From the NCBI RefSeq assembly GCF_900091615.1, contig NZ_FMIA01000002.1:1054001-1118000 (forward strand): 64,000 nucleotides of DNA, given 5' to 3'. Each line of letters begins with the position of its first letter. Position 1 is the stretch's first letter. This document shows, piece by piece, positions 41,961 to 50,185 of the stretch. Origin of the DNA: Micromonospora yangpuensis (lineage in GTDB: Bacteria > Actinomycetota > Actinomycetes > Mycobacteriales > Micromonosporaceae). Both the position numbers and the translations under genes were made by a program. The notes under the pieces were generated by a model. The model searched no databases. It was not told where the DNA came from and saw only the letters and a list, made by a program, of their open reading frames with translations.

Positions 41961-42284
41961 ACACCGCCCCCGACCTGCCGCGACGGGGCGACTCGCATGC
42001 TGACGAGCAACTATCTGGGCAGTGGAGATCGCCCGAGAGGTGGATCTTAGCTACTCAGAGTATTGTTACGAAATGATAAATGTGACCCGGGTCTCTGTTG
42101 GTTCGGTGGTCGGGTGGGGCAGAATCTTCCCCATCAGAGCGTGGGCGGCGGGTGCCGGGGAGGGCCCCGCCGCTCATTGCGTCCGCAGTAGGAACGCCGG
42201 CCTGACGTGACAATTCCTCGGCCGCTCCGCCTGGTCGGCCGCACCCCGGTCACCCCGACGCCTATGCTGGCCTCGGAGGTCATC

Positions 42285-42890
42285 ATGAGCCACCCCGTCG
42301 CCGGAGAGCCGCCCGCCACGGGCAGCCGGGTCGCCCCGCCTCCCGGTGGCTACTCCCGCACCGAGTGGGGTCTGCTCACCACCCTGCCCGGGCAGGTCGT
42401 GGTGGCCGCCGCGAGCCCAGGGCCGGGCCGTGCCGGTCGGGGTGTCGCCGCGGGGCTGGCCGGCCTGGATGCGGTTGCCGCCGGCCGGGCCTTCGACAGT
42501 GACCTGGTACGGGCCGTGGTCGCCACCATCTACGCCCGGCCCGACGAGTCCCCGGCCCGCGTCGGGCACCCGACCGACCCGGCCGACCCGACCGACCCGA
42601 CCGACCCGGCCGACCCGACCGACCTGGCCGACCAGGCCAACCCGGCCGACCAGGCCAACCCGGCCGACCAGGCCGACCTGCTGGCCGCCTGCCGGGCGGC
42701 GGTACGGGTGCTCGACCGGTGGGCTGATCCCGCCGACTCGGCCGCGTACCGGCAGTGGGTGCAGTCGGTCGCGGCCCGGGTCTGCCGGGTGCCGCCGGCC
42801 GGTGCCGGCGGGTCCGGGCCCGGCCCCCTTCCGCACCCTGCCGACCTGCGCCTGCTGGACCGGCTGGGCAGGGCTCTGCGACTGCGCTGA
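42285..42890 (+). CDS. Hypothetical protein with Asp-Pro-Ala/Thr repeats
   Basis: A 201-residue protein of no recognised family. An N-terminal half (YSRTEWGLLTTLPGQVVVAAASPGP, VAAGLAGLDAVAAGRAFDSDLVRAVVATIYAR) looks helical. A middle stretch of DPTDPAD and NPADQA units comes from a near-tandem nine-base DNA repeat at about 42580-42680. The C-terminal half is again helical (CRAAVRVLDRWADPADSAAYRQWVQ). ATG 42285 follows CGGAGGTC, with TATGCT upstream. Just after it comes the RNA methyltransferase gene. Confidence 0.65.
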   Translation: MSHPVAGEPPATGSRVAPPPGGYSRTEWGLLTTLPGQVVVAAASPGPGRAGRGVAAGLAGLDAVAAGRAFDSDLVRAVVATIYARPDESPARVGHPTDPADPTDPTDPADPTDLADQANPADQANPADQADLLAACRAAVRVLDRWADPADSAAYRQWVQSVAARVCRVPPAGAGGSGPGPLPHPADLRLLDRLGRALRLR

Positions 42891-42910
42891 GCCAGGCTGC
42901 GTACGCTTCT

Positions 42911-43540
42911 GTGACCGTGACCGGTGAGCAGCTCGAAGTCGGCGTCGGCCCCTGGCCGGGCGACCCGCCGCAGGACCCCCGCTACGACCCCGAGCTGCTC
43001 GCCGAGGGCGACCGGCGCAACGTCGTCGACAGGTACCGGTACTGGCGGCGGGAGGCCGTGGTGGCCGACCTGGACGGGCGCCGGCACGACTTCCACGTGG
43101 CCATCGAGAACTGGCAGCACGACTTCAACATCGGCACGGTGGTCCGCAACGCCAACGCGTTCCTCGCCGCCGAGGTGCACATCGTCGGTCGACGTCGGTG
43201 GAACCGGCGGGGTGCCATGGTGACCGACCGGTACCAGCACGTCCGGCACCACGACACGATCGAGGGATTCGTCGGTTGGGCGGCCGGTCAGCGGCTGCCC
43301 GTGGTCGGTATCGACAACCTGCCCGGCTGTCGGCCACTGGAGAGCAGTGTGCTGCCCCGCCGGTGCGTCCTGCTCTTCGGTCAGGAGGGCCCGGGGCTCT
43401 CCGCGGCGGCCCGGGACGGCTGTGACGCGCTCTTCTCCATCGCCCAGTACGGCTCGACCCGCTCGATCAACGCGGGGGTGGCCAGCGGTATCGCGATGCA
43501 CGCCTGGATCCGCGCGCACGCCGGTCCGCCGCCGGCCTGA
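42911..43540 (+). CDS. TrmH/SpoU-family RNA 2'-O-methyltransferase
   Basis: A 209-residue SPOUT enzyme. The knot motifs are present: IENWQHDFNIGTVVRNANAFLAAEVHIVG (motif 1 with Asn-Arg), RCVLLFGQEGPGLSAAARDGCDALFSIAQYGSTRSINAGVASGIAMHAWI (motifs 2 and 3, with GQEGPGLS and STRSINAGVA). It should methylate a ribose in tRNA or rRNA; the site is not predictable. The start could be GTG 42911 or 42917, as TACGCT lies a few bases upstream. Confidence 0.9.
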   Translation: MTVTGEQLEVGVGPWPGDPPQDPRYDPELLAEGDRRNVVDRYRYWRREAVVADLDGRRHDFHVAIENWQHDFNIGTVVRNANAFLAAEVHIVGRRRWNRRGAMVTDRYQHVRHHDTIEGFVGWAAGQRLPVVGIDNLPGCRPLESSVLPRRCVLLFGQEGPGLSAAARDGCDALFSIAQYGSTRSINAGVASGIAMHAWIRAHAGPPPA

Positions 43541-43619
43541 CGGCTGGTCGGTCGAACGGGATCGAGGCGATTCGCGCGCTTGACTTGACGTCGCGTCCCA
43601 ACGGGACGACGGTGGAGAT

Positions 43620-44318
43620 GTGAGTGTCGCGGTGAGTTGTCCCAGATGCGGCGGGTCGGTACGGCCGCCTGACCTGATGCACGCCGAGTCGCGTTGCGCC
43701 AGGTGCGGGCCAGTCCCCCCGTTGCACGTGCCGGAGCGCATCGGCGCCGAGATCGTGGCCAGCGTCGTCGACCGGCTGCGCGCCGACGTCGATCCGCCGC
43801 AGCGCCCCGGCGTGCCGCTCTGGTGCCCGTGGCCGTTGCCGCCCGGCTGGACGATCACCGGTGTCGCGTACGCCGGTGACGACCGGGCCGGGATCCGGGC
43901 CACCGCGGTGGCCTGCGCCGGACCCGCCCCGCTGACCGGTGGCCCGGCCGATCTGGTCTTCGTCGCCGAGGAGCCCGGCACCGGCCTGGGCACCGGGTTG
44001 GCCGGGGTGTCCGGCCCCGACCCGGGTCCGCAGGTGGTCGAGGCACTGTCGGATCCCGGACCCCGCCATCCCGAGCACCACAGCACCGCGAAGATCAAAG
44101 TGGCCGGTCACCCGACTCCACTGTGGGTCGTGGAGTCCGCCACGGACCGAAGCGCGTACGCCGGTGAGGCTCGGGGAATGTGGCTTCATGCGATAGCCTG
44201 GCCGGCGAGCGCGGGTCATCTGCTCGCAGAGGACATCGCGCTCTGCGATCTCACCGAGTGGACTCCACCCGAGATCGTGTACGGCGCACCATCTCCCTAT
44301 CTGCGGGGCGGGGCTTGA
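43620..44318 (+). CDS. DUF6758-type protein with N-terminal zinc ribbon
   Basis: A 232-residue actinobacterial protein. A four-cysteine zinc ribbon opens it (SCPRCGGSV and CARCG), followed by the conserved VPLWCPWPLPPGWTITGVAYAGDDRAGIRATAVACAGP segment and LVFVAEEPGTGLGTGLAGVSGPDPGP, a pattern I associate with DUF6758. The rest is a compact domain with IKVAGHPTPLWVVES and EARGMWLHAIAWPASAGHLLAED. Function unknown. The GTG at 43620 follows GGTGGAGAT. Confidence 0.78.
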   Translation: MSVAVSCPRCGGSVRPPDLMHAESRCARCGPVPPLHVPERIGAEIVASVVDRLRADVDPPQRPGVPLWCPWPLPPGWTITGVAYAGDDRAGIRATAVACAGPAPLTGGPADLVFVAEEPGTGLGTGLAGVSGPDPGPQVVEALSDPGPRHPEHHSTAKIKVAGHPTPLWVVESATDRSAYAGEARGMWLHAIAWPASAGHLLAEDIALCDLTEWTPPEIVYGAPSPYLRGGA

Positions 44319-44431
44319 CAAACCTCCCCCAGTGCCGGAGAAAGGACGCAGATTCACTGTACGACACCTCAATGATACTCTGGGTGCCGCTGCGGTAATG
44401 GACCCGGCGCCGCGCGAGAGGATGGCCCGCC

Positions 44432-44590
44432 ATGGTCAAGAAGGTCCTCACCTGGGCCGGAATCGCGTTCCTGGTCTTCTTCGTTGCCTATCGGCCCAAC
44501 TCGGCGGCAGACGTGTTCAAGTCGCTGGGTGGCGGGATCGTGGACATCGCTGAAGGCTTCGGCGACTTTTTCACCAGCATCGTGGCCTAG
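44432..44590 (+). CDS. 52-residue membrane protein
   Basis: A short gene: MVKKVLTWAGIAFLVFFVAY (one membrane helix) followed by RPNSAADVFKSLGGGIVDIA and EGFGDFFTSIVA. The composition and the conserved-looking SLGGGIVDI-FGDFF end resemble a small protein found in front of PH-domain genes in actinobacteria. A GATACT -10-like box lies upstream at 44374-44379, and a purine run (GAGAGGA) precedes the ATG. The stop is six bases before the PH-domain protein start, so they are probably co-transcribed. Function unknown. Confidence 0.8.
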   Translation: MVKKVLTWAGIAFLVFFVAYRPNSAADVFKSLGGGIVDIAEGFGDFFTSIVA

Positions 44591-44596
44591 CCACCG

Positions 44597-45469
44597 ATGG
44601 GTAGCCCCTCGGGTCCACCCTTCGACCCGGACGACCCCGATCGGGAACGCCGCGAGCGGGAGCGCGACACCGAGCCGATCCCTCGCTACCGGGACGACGG
44701 CCCGCCACGCGGGTCCGGCGACGGCCCGGTCTTCTCCGACGACATCGGCTACGGAGACGGGCCGCCGCACGCCGGTGAGGCCCGGTCCGGGCAGACCGGG
44801 GTCCGCGACCCCGAAGCCGAGTACCAGCGACCGACCATCTCCGAGGAGGAGTTGGCCGGGTTGCGGGTCGACGCCTCCGGCATGCCACTCGGCCCGCGCC
44901 GGGTGCTGCCGCTGGAGGATGAGCCCAGCTCGCTGGTGGCGCGTTACCTCTTCCCCACCGAGCGGTACCGGGGCGAGTGGAAGCGGCACTGGATCCACCT
45001 CACCACCCCCGTCCTGATCGGGGTGGGCGCCACCTTCATCCTCGGCTACCTCTCCGGGTTCCTCGCCGGGCAGGACGTCAGCGCACTCACCACGGTGGCC
45101 GTGCTGCTCTGGTTCGCGGTGATGGGCTGGGTCGCCTGGCGGGTCGCCGACTGGTGGTACGACCGGTTCATCCTGACCAACAAGCGGGTGATGGTGGTCA
45201 ACGGCATCATCACCCGCAAGGTCGCGATGATGCCGCTGGCCCGGGTCACCGACATGAAGTACGAGCAGAGCCCGACCGGTCGGGCCTTCAACTACGGCAC
45301 CTTCGTGCTGGAGTCCGCCGGCCAGGACCAGGCGCTCCGCGAGATCAAGAACCTGCCCAACCCGAACGAGCTGTATCTCCGCGTGGTCGAGGAGATGTAC
45401 GAGCCGCAGGCGGTCGAGGCGCGGCTGGGCAAGGAAGCCGACGAGGCCAAGGCCGACGACGGCGCCTGA
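44597..45469 (+). CDS. PH-domain (bPH2/YdbS-type) membrane protein
   Basis: A 290-residue protein: a hydrophilic, Asp/Arg/Gly-rich N-terminus of about 115 residues, two transmembrane helices (WIHLTTPVLIGVGATFILGYLSGFL and LTTVAVLLWFAVMGWVAWRV), and a C-terminal bacterial PH domain with YDRFILTNKRVMVVNGIITRKVAMMPLARVTDMKYEQSPTGR, a typical YdbS/bPH2 core. The role is unknown. It follows the 52-residue gene. Confidence 0.86.
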   Translation: MGSPSGPPFDPDDPDRERRERERDTEPIPRYRDDGPPRGSGDGPVFSDDIGYGDGPPHAGEARSGQTGVRDPEAEYQRPTISEEELAGLRVDASGMPLGPRRVLPLEDEPSSLVARYLFPTERYRGEWKRHWIHLTTPVLIGVGATFILGYLSGFLAGQDVSALTTVAVLLWFAVMGWVAWRVADWWYDRFILTNKRVMVVNGIITRKVAMMPLARVTDMKYEQSPTGRAFNYGTFVLESAGQDQALREIKNLPNPNELYLRVVEEMYEPQAVEARLGKEADEAKADDGA

Positions 45470-45571
45470 CGAAACCGGTCCGAACATCCGAGCGGCGGCG
45501 GAACCTTCCGCCGTCGCCCGGACCGTCCTGACGTGACAGCCTCAGTGGAACGTGGGGGCGGGGGGAACCGG

Positions 45572-46318
45572 GTGACGAGCAGGGACCCACTGGAGGACGA
45601 GTTCCGCGATTTCGTCGCGGCCCGCTCCGGTGCTCTGCTACGCACCGCGTACCTGCTCGCCGGGGACTGGGCCACCGCCGAGGACCTGCTGCAGACCGCG
45701 TTGACCAAGACCTACCTGGCCTGGAAACGCCTCGGTGGGATCGACGCGATCGAGCCGTACGCGCGTCGGGTCCTGGTCAACACCTCCACGAGCTGGTGGC
45801 GGCGGCGCTGGCACGGTGAGCGCCCCACCGACGTGCTGCCGGAGGCCGCCGCGGTCGACGAGATGGAGCGCCAACTCGACCGGGACGTGCTCTGGCAGCA
45901 CCTGCGGGCGCTGCCCACCCGCCAACGTGCCGTGCTGGTGCTGCGCTACTACGAGGACATGTCGGAGTCGCAGACCGCCGCCATGCTCGGCATCTCCGTC
46001 GGCACGGTGAAGAGCCAGACCTCCCGGGCGCTGACCACGTTGCGCCGACGCCTGGGCGACCAGGCCGTCCCCGACCCCGCCACCGGGCGCCCGCGCGCGG
46101 CGCAGCAGCCCACCGGGCAGCCCGCCGCCGGGCGGTCGCGCGCCGAGCAGCCCAACGGTGAACGCACCCGCCCGGAGCAGCCCGCCGCCGGGCGGTCGCG
46201 CGCCGAGCAGCCCGGTGCCGCGCGGGCGGCCCGGGAGCGGTTGCGGGCGGCCACTCAGCCGGCGGTGGCCCGACCGCTGGCCGGGCGACCCGCGACCGTA
46301 CCGGTGGAGAGCCGATGA
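45572..46318 (+). CDS. SigE-family ECF RNA polymerase sigma factor with repeat tail
   Basis: A 248-residue ECF sigma factor. Region 2 (FRDFVAARSGALLRTAYLLAGDWATAEDLLQTALTKTYLAWKRL) and region 4 (LRALPTRQRAVLVLRYYEDMSESQTAAMLGISVGTVKSQTSRALTTLRRRL) match the SigE70 group. The tail after 175 is a Pro/Ala/Arg-rich extension with a 60-base repeat period (GCAGCCCGCCGCCGGGC at 46117 and 46177). I choose GTG 45572 because of the strong GGGGGGAA six bases before it; a frame start at 45533 is possible. It overlaps the next gene at ATGA. Confidence 0.85.
   Translation: MTSRDPLEDEFRDFVAARSGALLRTAYLLAGDWATAEDLLQTALTKTYLAWKRLGGIDAIEPYARRVLVNTSTSWWRRRWHGERPTDVLPEAAAVDEMERQLDRDVLWQHLRALPTRQRAVLVLRYYEDMSESQTAAMLGISVGTVKSQTSRALTTLRRRLGDQAVPDPATGRPRAAQQPTGQPAAGRSRAEQPNGERTRPEQPAAGRSRAEQPGAARAARERLRAATQPAVARPLAGRPATVPVESR
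46117..46213 (+). repeat. 37-bp direct repeat in the sigma-factor tail
   Basis: The same 37 bases occur at 46117-46153 and 46177-46213, giving two copies of a QPAAGRSRAEQP-type peptide. The period is 60 bases, so reading frame is preserved. Confidence 0.85.
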
Positions 46319-47583
46319 GTGGCGTGCCGCAGCGTCCCGCCGTCCCGGCCGGCGAGCGGGAGCCCTCCGTACCGGTGGGCCAGGACGAGCTGGAACGGGC
46401 GCTGCGGGAGTCGTTCGCCCGGCAGGCCGACCTGCCCCGCCCGCTGTCCTTCGACCCGGCCGGGGTGGCCATCCGGCGGGCCAACCGGACGTTGCGCCGG
46501 CGCACCGTGGCCGGGGTGGCGTTGGCCGCGGTCGCCACGGCGGTGGTCAGCACCGGGGTGGCGCAGCTCGGCGGCACGGCCGGCCCGCCGGACACCCCCG
46601 TCGTGGTGCTCGGCGACCCGCCCGGTCCGTCCTCGGCCGCCTCCGCCGGGCCCGTCCGGCCGGCCCCACCGGCGGTCGGCGCGGTACGCGCCGAGACGGA
46701 CCTGATCGTGGGCACCTCCCTGGGGACCTTCGACGGCGGCCAGATCGAGCTGACCGGTGTCGGCCCGATCGAGCGGGCGCAACGGATGGCCGACGGGGGC
46801 TGGTTGGTCGTCGGAGCGCCGACCGCCGCCGGCCGGGCCCTCTGGGCGGTGCAGCCCAGCGGCACCGCCCAGGTGCTGCTCGCCGGGGCCGAGGCGATCG
46901 TGGTCGGCGCCGACGGGCGGCGGGTCGCCTGGCGGGACGGCGCGGAGATCTTCACCGCCGGCGTCGTCGGTGGGCAGCTGGTCGCCACCGCCCGGACGGT
47001 GGCCGAGGGCGCTGCCACCCCGGTCCGGGTGGTCGGCGACGCCGTGCTGCTCCGCCGGGCCCCGGACCGGCCCGGCCACGCCCTGTGGCGACCGGGCAGC
47101 CAGCCGTCGGACGCCGACCGGGCCACCCGGCACATCTACGGGGTACGGCCGGACGGTCGCCTGGTCGGGCAGGTCACCGACGCCTCGACCGGCCGGGGTT
47201 GCCTGGCCCTGCTCGATCCCGCACGGGCGCTGGCCGCGCAACGGCTCAGCTGCGTACCCGGGCTCGGTGCCGACGGCCACGGCGCGGTGTCGGCCGACGG
47301 GCGTTGGCTGCTCGTCAACGGCGACTCCGACAGCGGTCCGGAGGCCAGGCTGGTGGACCTGGACACCCTCGGGGCGTCGCCCACCGTGCGGGTGGCCGGG
47401 CCGGCGCTGACCGGAGCGGTCGCCTGGGCCTCGCCCCAGCTCGCGCTCTACGCCGACGCCACCGGCGCGTTGGTGCGGGTCCGGGTCGACCGGGCGCTGG
47501 CCTACCAGCCGGCGACCTCGACCACGCTGGCCGGGACGAGCCCACAGCAACGCCCGGTGGTGGTCACCCCGAGCGTCCCCTGA
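46315..47583 (+). CDS. Membrane-anchored propeller-like protein, putative anti-sigma partner
   Basis: A 422-residue protein with a short cytoplasmic N-terminus containing DELERALRESFARQADL (a likely sigma-contact helix region), one transmembrane helix near 63-85 (RTVAGVALAAVATAVVSTGVAQL), and a long extracellular part with repeating ADGGWLVVGAPTAAGRALWAV and RVAWRDGAEIFTAGVVG units that look like a beta-propeller. Its ATG overlaps the sigma gene stop, the layout of sigma/anti-sigma pairs. No zinc-finger anti-sigma motif is present. Role is inferred from position only. Confidence 0.75.
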   Translation: MSGVPQRPAVPAGEREPSVPVGQDELERALRESFARQADLPRPLSFDPAGVAIRRANRTLRRRTVAGVALAAVATAVVSTGVAQLGGTAGPPDTPVVVLGDPPGPSSAASAGPVRPAPPAVGAVRAETDLIVGTSLGTFDGGQIELTGVGPIERAQRMADGGWLVVGAPTAAGRALWAVQPSGTAQVLLAGAEAIVVGADGRRVAWRDGAEIFTAGVVGGQLVATARTVAEGAATPVRVVGDAVLLRRAPDRPGHALWRPGSQPSDADRATRHIYGVRPDGRLVGQVTDASTGRGCLALLDPARALAAQRLSCVPGLGADGHGAVSADGRWLLVNGDSDSGPEARLVDLDTLGASPTVRVAGPALTGAVAWASPQLALYADATGALVRVRVDRALAYQPATSTTLAGTSPQQRPVVVTPSVP

Positions 47584-47618
47584 CCTGCCGGGCCCACCGC
47601 GCCGGGTAGCGTCGGGCG

Positions 47619-48482
47619 ATGGCCCCACCCACCGCCCGGATCGACCTGCACACCCACTCGACGGCAAGTGACGGCACGCTGAGCCCGGCCGAGCTGGTCC
47701 GGTCCGCCGCCGGGGCCGGCCTCGACGTGGTGGCGATCACCGACCACGACACCACGGCCGGCTGGGCACCGGCGGTGGCGGCCCTACCGGCCGGGCTCAG
47801 CCTGGTCCGGGGAGCGGAACTCTCCTGCCGTTGGCATGGAGAGGTGCCGGCGGTCCCGCTGCACCTGCTCGCGTACCTCTTCGATCCGGCGGAGCCGGAG
47901 CTTTCGGCCGAGCTGGCCCGGGTGCGCGCCGCCCGGCTGACCCGGGCCGAGCGGACCGTGGAGCTGCTGCGGGCCGACGGCGTCGAGGTGAGCTGGGCGG
48001 AGGTGCTGGCCGGCGCGGCCGGCGGCACGGTGGGCCGGCCGCACCTCGCGCAGGCGTTGATCCGGGCCGGCCTGGTGGCCACCACCACCGAGGCGTTCGG
48101 GGCGCGTTGGCTCGGTGAGCGGTACCGGCTGCCCAAGGAGGACATCGACGTCTTTCGGGCCGTCGCGCTGGTCCGCGCGGCCGGCGGGGTTCCGGTGTTC
48201 GCCCACCCCCGGGCCACCCGGCGGGGGCGGACCGTGCCGGACACGCTCATCGCCGAGCTGGCCGCGGCGGGCCTGGCCGGGCTGGAGGCCGACCACGAGG
48301 ACCACTCGCCGGCCGAGCGCGCGCACGTGCGGGGCCTCGCCGCCGAACTCGGCCTGCTGGTCACCGGCGCGTCCGACTTCCACGGCACCCACAAGACGGT
48401 CCGGCTCGGCGCGTTCACCACCGACCCGCAGGCGTACGAGCGGATAGTGGCCGACGGGGTGACGCCGGTCGCTTCCGGCTGA
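47619..48482 (+). CDS. PHP-domain phosphoesterase (TrpH/RNase AM-like)
   Basis: A 287-residue PHP protein. The metal-ligand motifs are IDLHTHSTASDGT, ITDHDTTAG, GAELSC and the C-terminal VTGASDFHG. TrpH-like proteins cut 5' nucleotides from RNA or 3',5'-bisphosphates. TAGCGT is exactly six bases before ATG 47619, so the mRNA is probably leaderless. No operon partner; a MarC gene follows after 40 bases. Confidence 0.92.
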   Translation: MAPPTARIDLHTHSTASDGTLSPAELVRSAAGAGLDVVAITDHDTTAGWAPAVAALPAGLSLVRGAELSCRWHGEVPAVPLHLLAYLFDPAEPELSAELARVRAARLTRAERTVELLRADGVEVSWAEVLAGAAGGTVGRPHLAQALIRAGLVATTTEAFGARWLGERYRLPKEDIDVFRAVALVRAAGGVPVFAHPRATRRGRTVPDTLIAELAAAGLAGLEADHEDHSPAERAHVRGLAAELGLLVTGASDFHGTHKTVRLGAFTTDPQAYERIVADGVTPVASG

Positions 48483-48522
48483 CCCGGATCGGTGGCCCCA
48501 CCGGCGGGACTACGGTGATCGC

Positions 48523-49137
48523 GTGGACGTCAAGCTCTTCGGTGAGGTCTTCGTGACCCTGCTGGTGATCACCGATCCGCCGGGCATGATGCCGATCTTC
48601 CTCGCGCTGACCGGCCCGCTGCCGGCCCGGGAACGCAACCGGGCCGCCTGGCAGGCGGTGGCGCTGGCCCTCGGCGTCATCGTGATCTTCGCGGTGGCCG
48701 GGCAGACCCTGCTGGCCTACCTGCACGTCGACCTGCCGGCGTTGCAGGCCGCCGGTGGCCTCCTGTTGGTGCTGGTCGCGCTGGAACTGCTCACCGGCAA
48801 GGCCGACGACCCGAGCCAACAGGTCACCTCCAACATCGCCCTGGTGCCGTTGGGCACCCCGTTGCTGGCCGGTCCGGGTGCCATCGTGGCGACCATGCTC
48901 TTCGTCCAGCAGGGCGACAACCTGGCCGACTACACGGCGATCGGCGCGGCGATCGTGGCCGTGATGGTGACCGTCTGGATCGTGTTGCGGTTCTCCGGTG
49001 GGATCGTGAAGATCCTGCGGCCGGGGGGCATCGAGGTGCTGACCCGGATCGCCGGCCTGCTGCTGGCGGCCATCGCCGTGCAGCTCATCGCGGACGCGGT
49101 GGCCGCCTTCGTGACCCAGTACCGCAACCTGGGCTGA
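48523..49137 (+). CDS. MarC-family integral membrane protein
   Basis: A 204-residue protein with six hydrophobic segments, the MarC/UPF0056 family. Typical segments are VFVTLLVITDPPGMMPIFLAL near the start and QVTSNIALVPLGTPLLAGPGAIVATMLF near the middle. The biochemical function of MarC is unknown, despite older links to antibiotic resistance. TACGGT lies six bases before GTG 48523, again leaderless. Confidence 0.92.
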   Translation: MDVKLFGEVFVTLLVITDPPGMMPIFLALTGPLPARERNRAAWQAVALALGVIVIFAVAGQTLLAYLHVDLPALQAAGGLLLVLVALELLTGKADDPSQQVTSNIALVPLGTPLLAGPGAIVATMLFVQQGDNLADYTAIGAAIVAVMVTVWIVLRFSGGIVKILRPGGIEVLTRIAGLLLAAIAVQLIADAVAAFVTQYRNLG

Positions 49138-49193
49138 CCCCGGCGAGCGCGGCGGCGGCAGGACGGTCGTACCCGGATGGCAGGATCGTCGAG

Positions 49194-50177
49194 GTGCGAC
49201 CACCATCCCCCTCCTCCGGCTCCGCTGGCTCCTCCGGCTCCACAGGGCGCCCGGCTCCCGCCGGCCGGACCCCCCGCCCCCGGGCGGGGTGGGCCAAGCA
49301 GGCCGGGCAGGCCGAGCAGCTCGGTTTCGCGGGCATGCCGGAACGGCTCTTCGTCTGCACCCCCAGCAAACTCGGCGCCTACCTCGACTGTCCCCGGCGC
49401 TACCGGTACGCCTACCTCGACCGGCCGGCACCGCAGAAGGGGCCGCCCTGGGCGCACAACTCGCTCGGCGCGAGCGTGCACACCGCGCTGAAGAACTGGT
49501 ACGCCCTGCCCGCCGACCGGCGTCGCCCCGAGGCACTCGGCCGGCTGCTCAAGGGCACCTGGGTCCGCGAGGGCTACCGCGACGAGGAGCAGGAGCGGGC
49601 GGTGTTCACCCGGGCGCTCGGCTGGTTGGAGTCCTACGTCGGCACCCTGGAGGCGGGCGAGGAGCCGCTCGGGGTGGAACGGGTGGTGGCGGTCAAGACG
49701 GCGGTGCTCGCCTTCAACGGCCGAGCCGACCGGATCGACTCCCGACCCGGCCCGAACGGGCCGGAACTGGCCATCGTCGACTACAAGACCGGCCGCACCG
49801 GGCTGGACGCCGACGACGCCCGGGGCTCGGCGGCCCTCGCCCTCTACGCGTACGCCGCCGAACGGGTCTTCCGCCGGCCCTGCCGCCGGGTGGAGCTGCA
49901 CCACCTGCCCACCGGTACGGTGGCCGCCCACGACCACACCCCCGAGACGCTGGCCCGGCAGGTCTCGCGGGCGGAGGAGACCGCCCGGGACATCGTCGCC
50001 GCCGAACGGGCGGTGGCCGACGGGGCCGACCCCGACGACGCCTTCCCCACCACCGCCGGCCCGCGCTGCGGCTGGTGCGACTTCCGGCGGGTCTGCCCGA
50101 CCGGATCGCAGGTCGAGGGGCGGGAGCCGTGGGCGGCGGTCGACCGGCTGACCGAGGCTGACCCGACCCGCTCCTGA
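49194..50177 (+). CDS. RecB-family PD-(D/E)XK nuclease with C-terminal cysteines
   Basis: A 327-residue Cas4/RecB-like nuclease. It has a helical YLDCPRRYRYAYLDRP start, the catalytic FNGRADRIDSRP and IVDYKTGRTG motifs (Asp, then DxK), a QVSR-type helix and the closing CGWCDFRRVCP, which with the earlier Cys in DCPRR can form an iron-sulfur cluster as in AddB/Cas4. No cas genes are nearby. M. tuberculosis Rv2119 is of this type. GTG 49194 is seven bases after CAGGAT; an internal ATG at 49336 is possible. Confidence 0.87.
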   Translation: MRPPSPSSGSAGSSGSTGRPAPAGRTPRPRAGWAKQAGQAEQLGFAGMPERLFVCTPSKLGAYLDCPRRYRYAYLDRPAPQKGPPWAHNSLGASVHTALKNWYALPADRRRPEALGRLLKGTWVREGYRDEEQERAVFTRALGWLESYVGTLEAGEEPLGVERVVAVKTAVLAFNGRADRIDSRPGPNGPELAIVDYKTGRTGLDADDARGSAALALYAYAAERVFRRPCRRVELHHLPTGTVAAHDHTPETLARQVSRAEETARDIVAAERAVADGADPDDAFPTTAGPRCGWCDFRRVCPTGSQVEGREPWAAVDRLTEADPTRS

Positions 50178-50185
50178 GGCCCGGC

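Larger units (their letters stand above)
41754..42284. other. 531-bp regulatory gap between trxA and the 42285 gene
   Basis: No real gene is seen. It holds the SigR-type promoter of trxA, a palindrome GCATCGATGC at 41869-41878, a LacI-like dyad at 41937-41960, an unusually AT-rich stretch at about 42045-42090 (ACTCAGAGTATTGTTACG and AAATGATAAATGTG), and the -10 TATGCT (42263-42268) of the next gene. Confidence 0.6.

Noticed and set aside
42022..42210. 62-codon plus-strand frame in the AT-rich island
   Set aside because: No ribosome site or -10 at the right spacing, and no similarity pattern; more likely regulatory DNA.
49194..50177. Cas4
   Set aside because: The fold and cysteines resemble Cas4, but there are no cas genes or repeats; it fits the RecB-like Rv2119 type.
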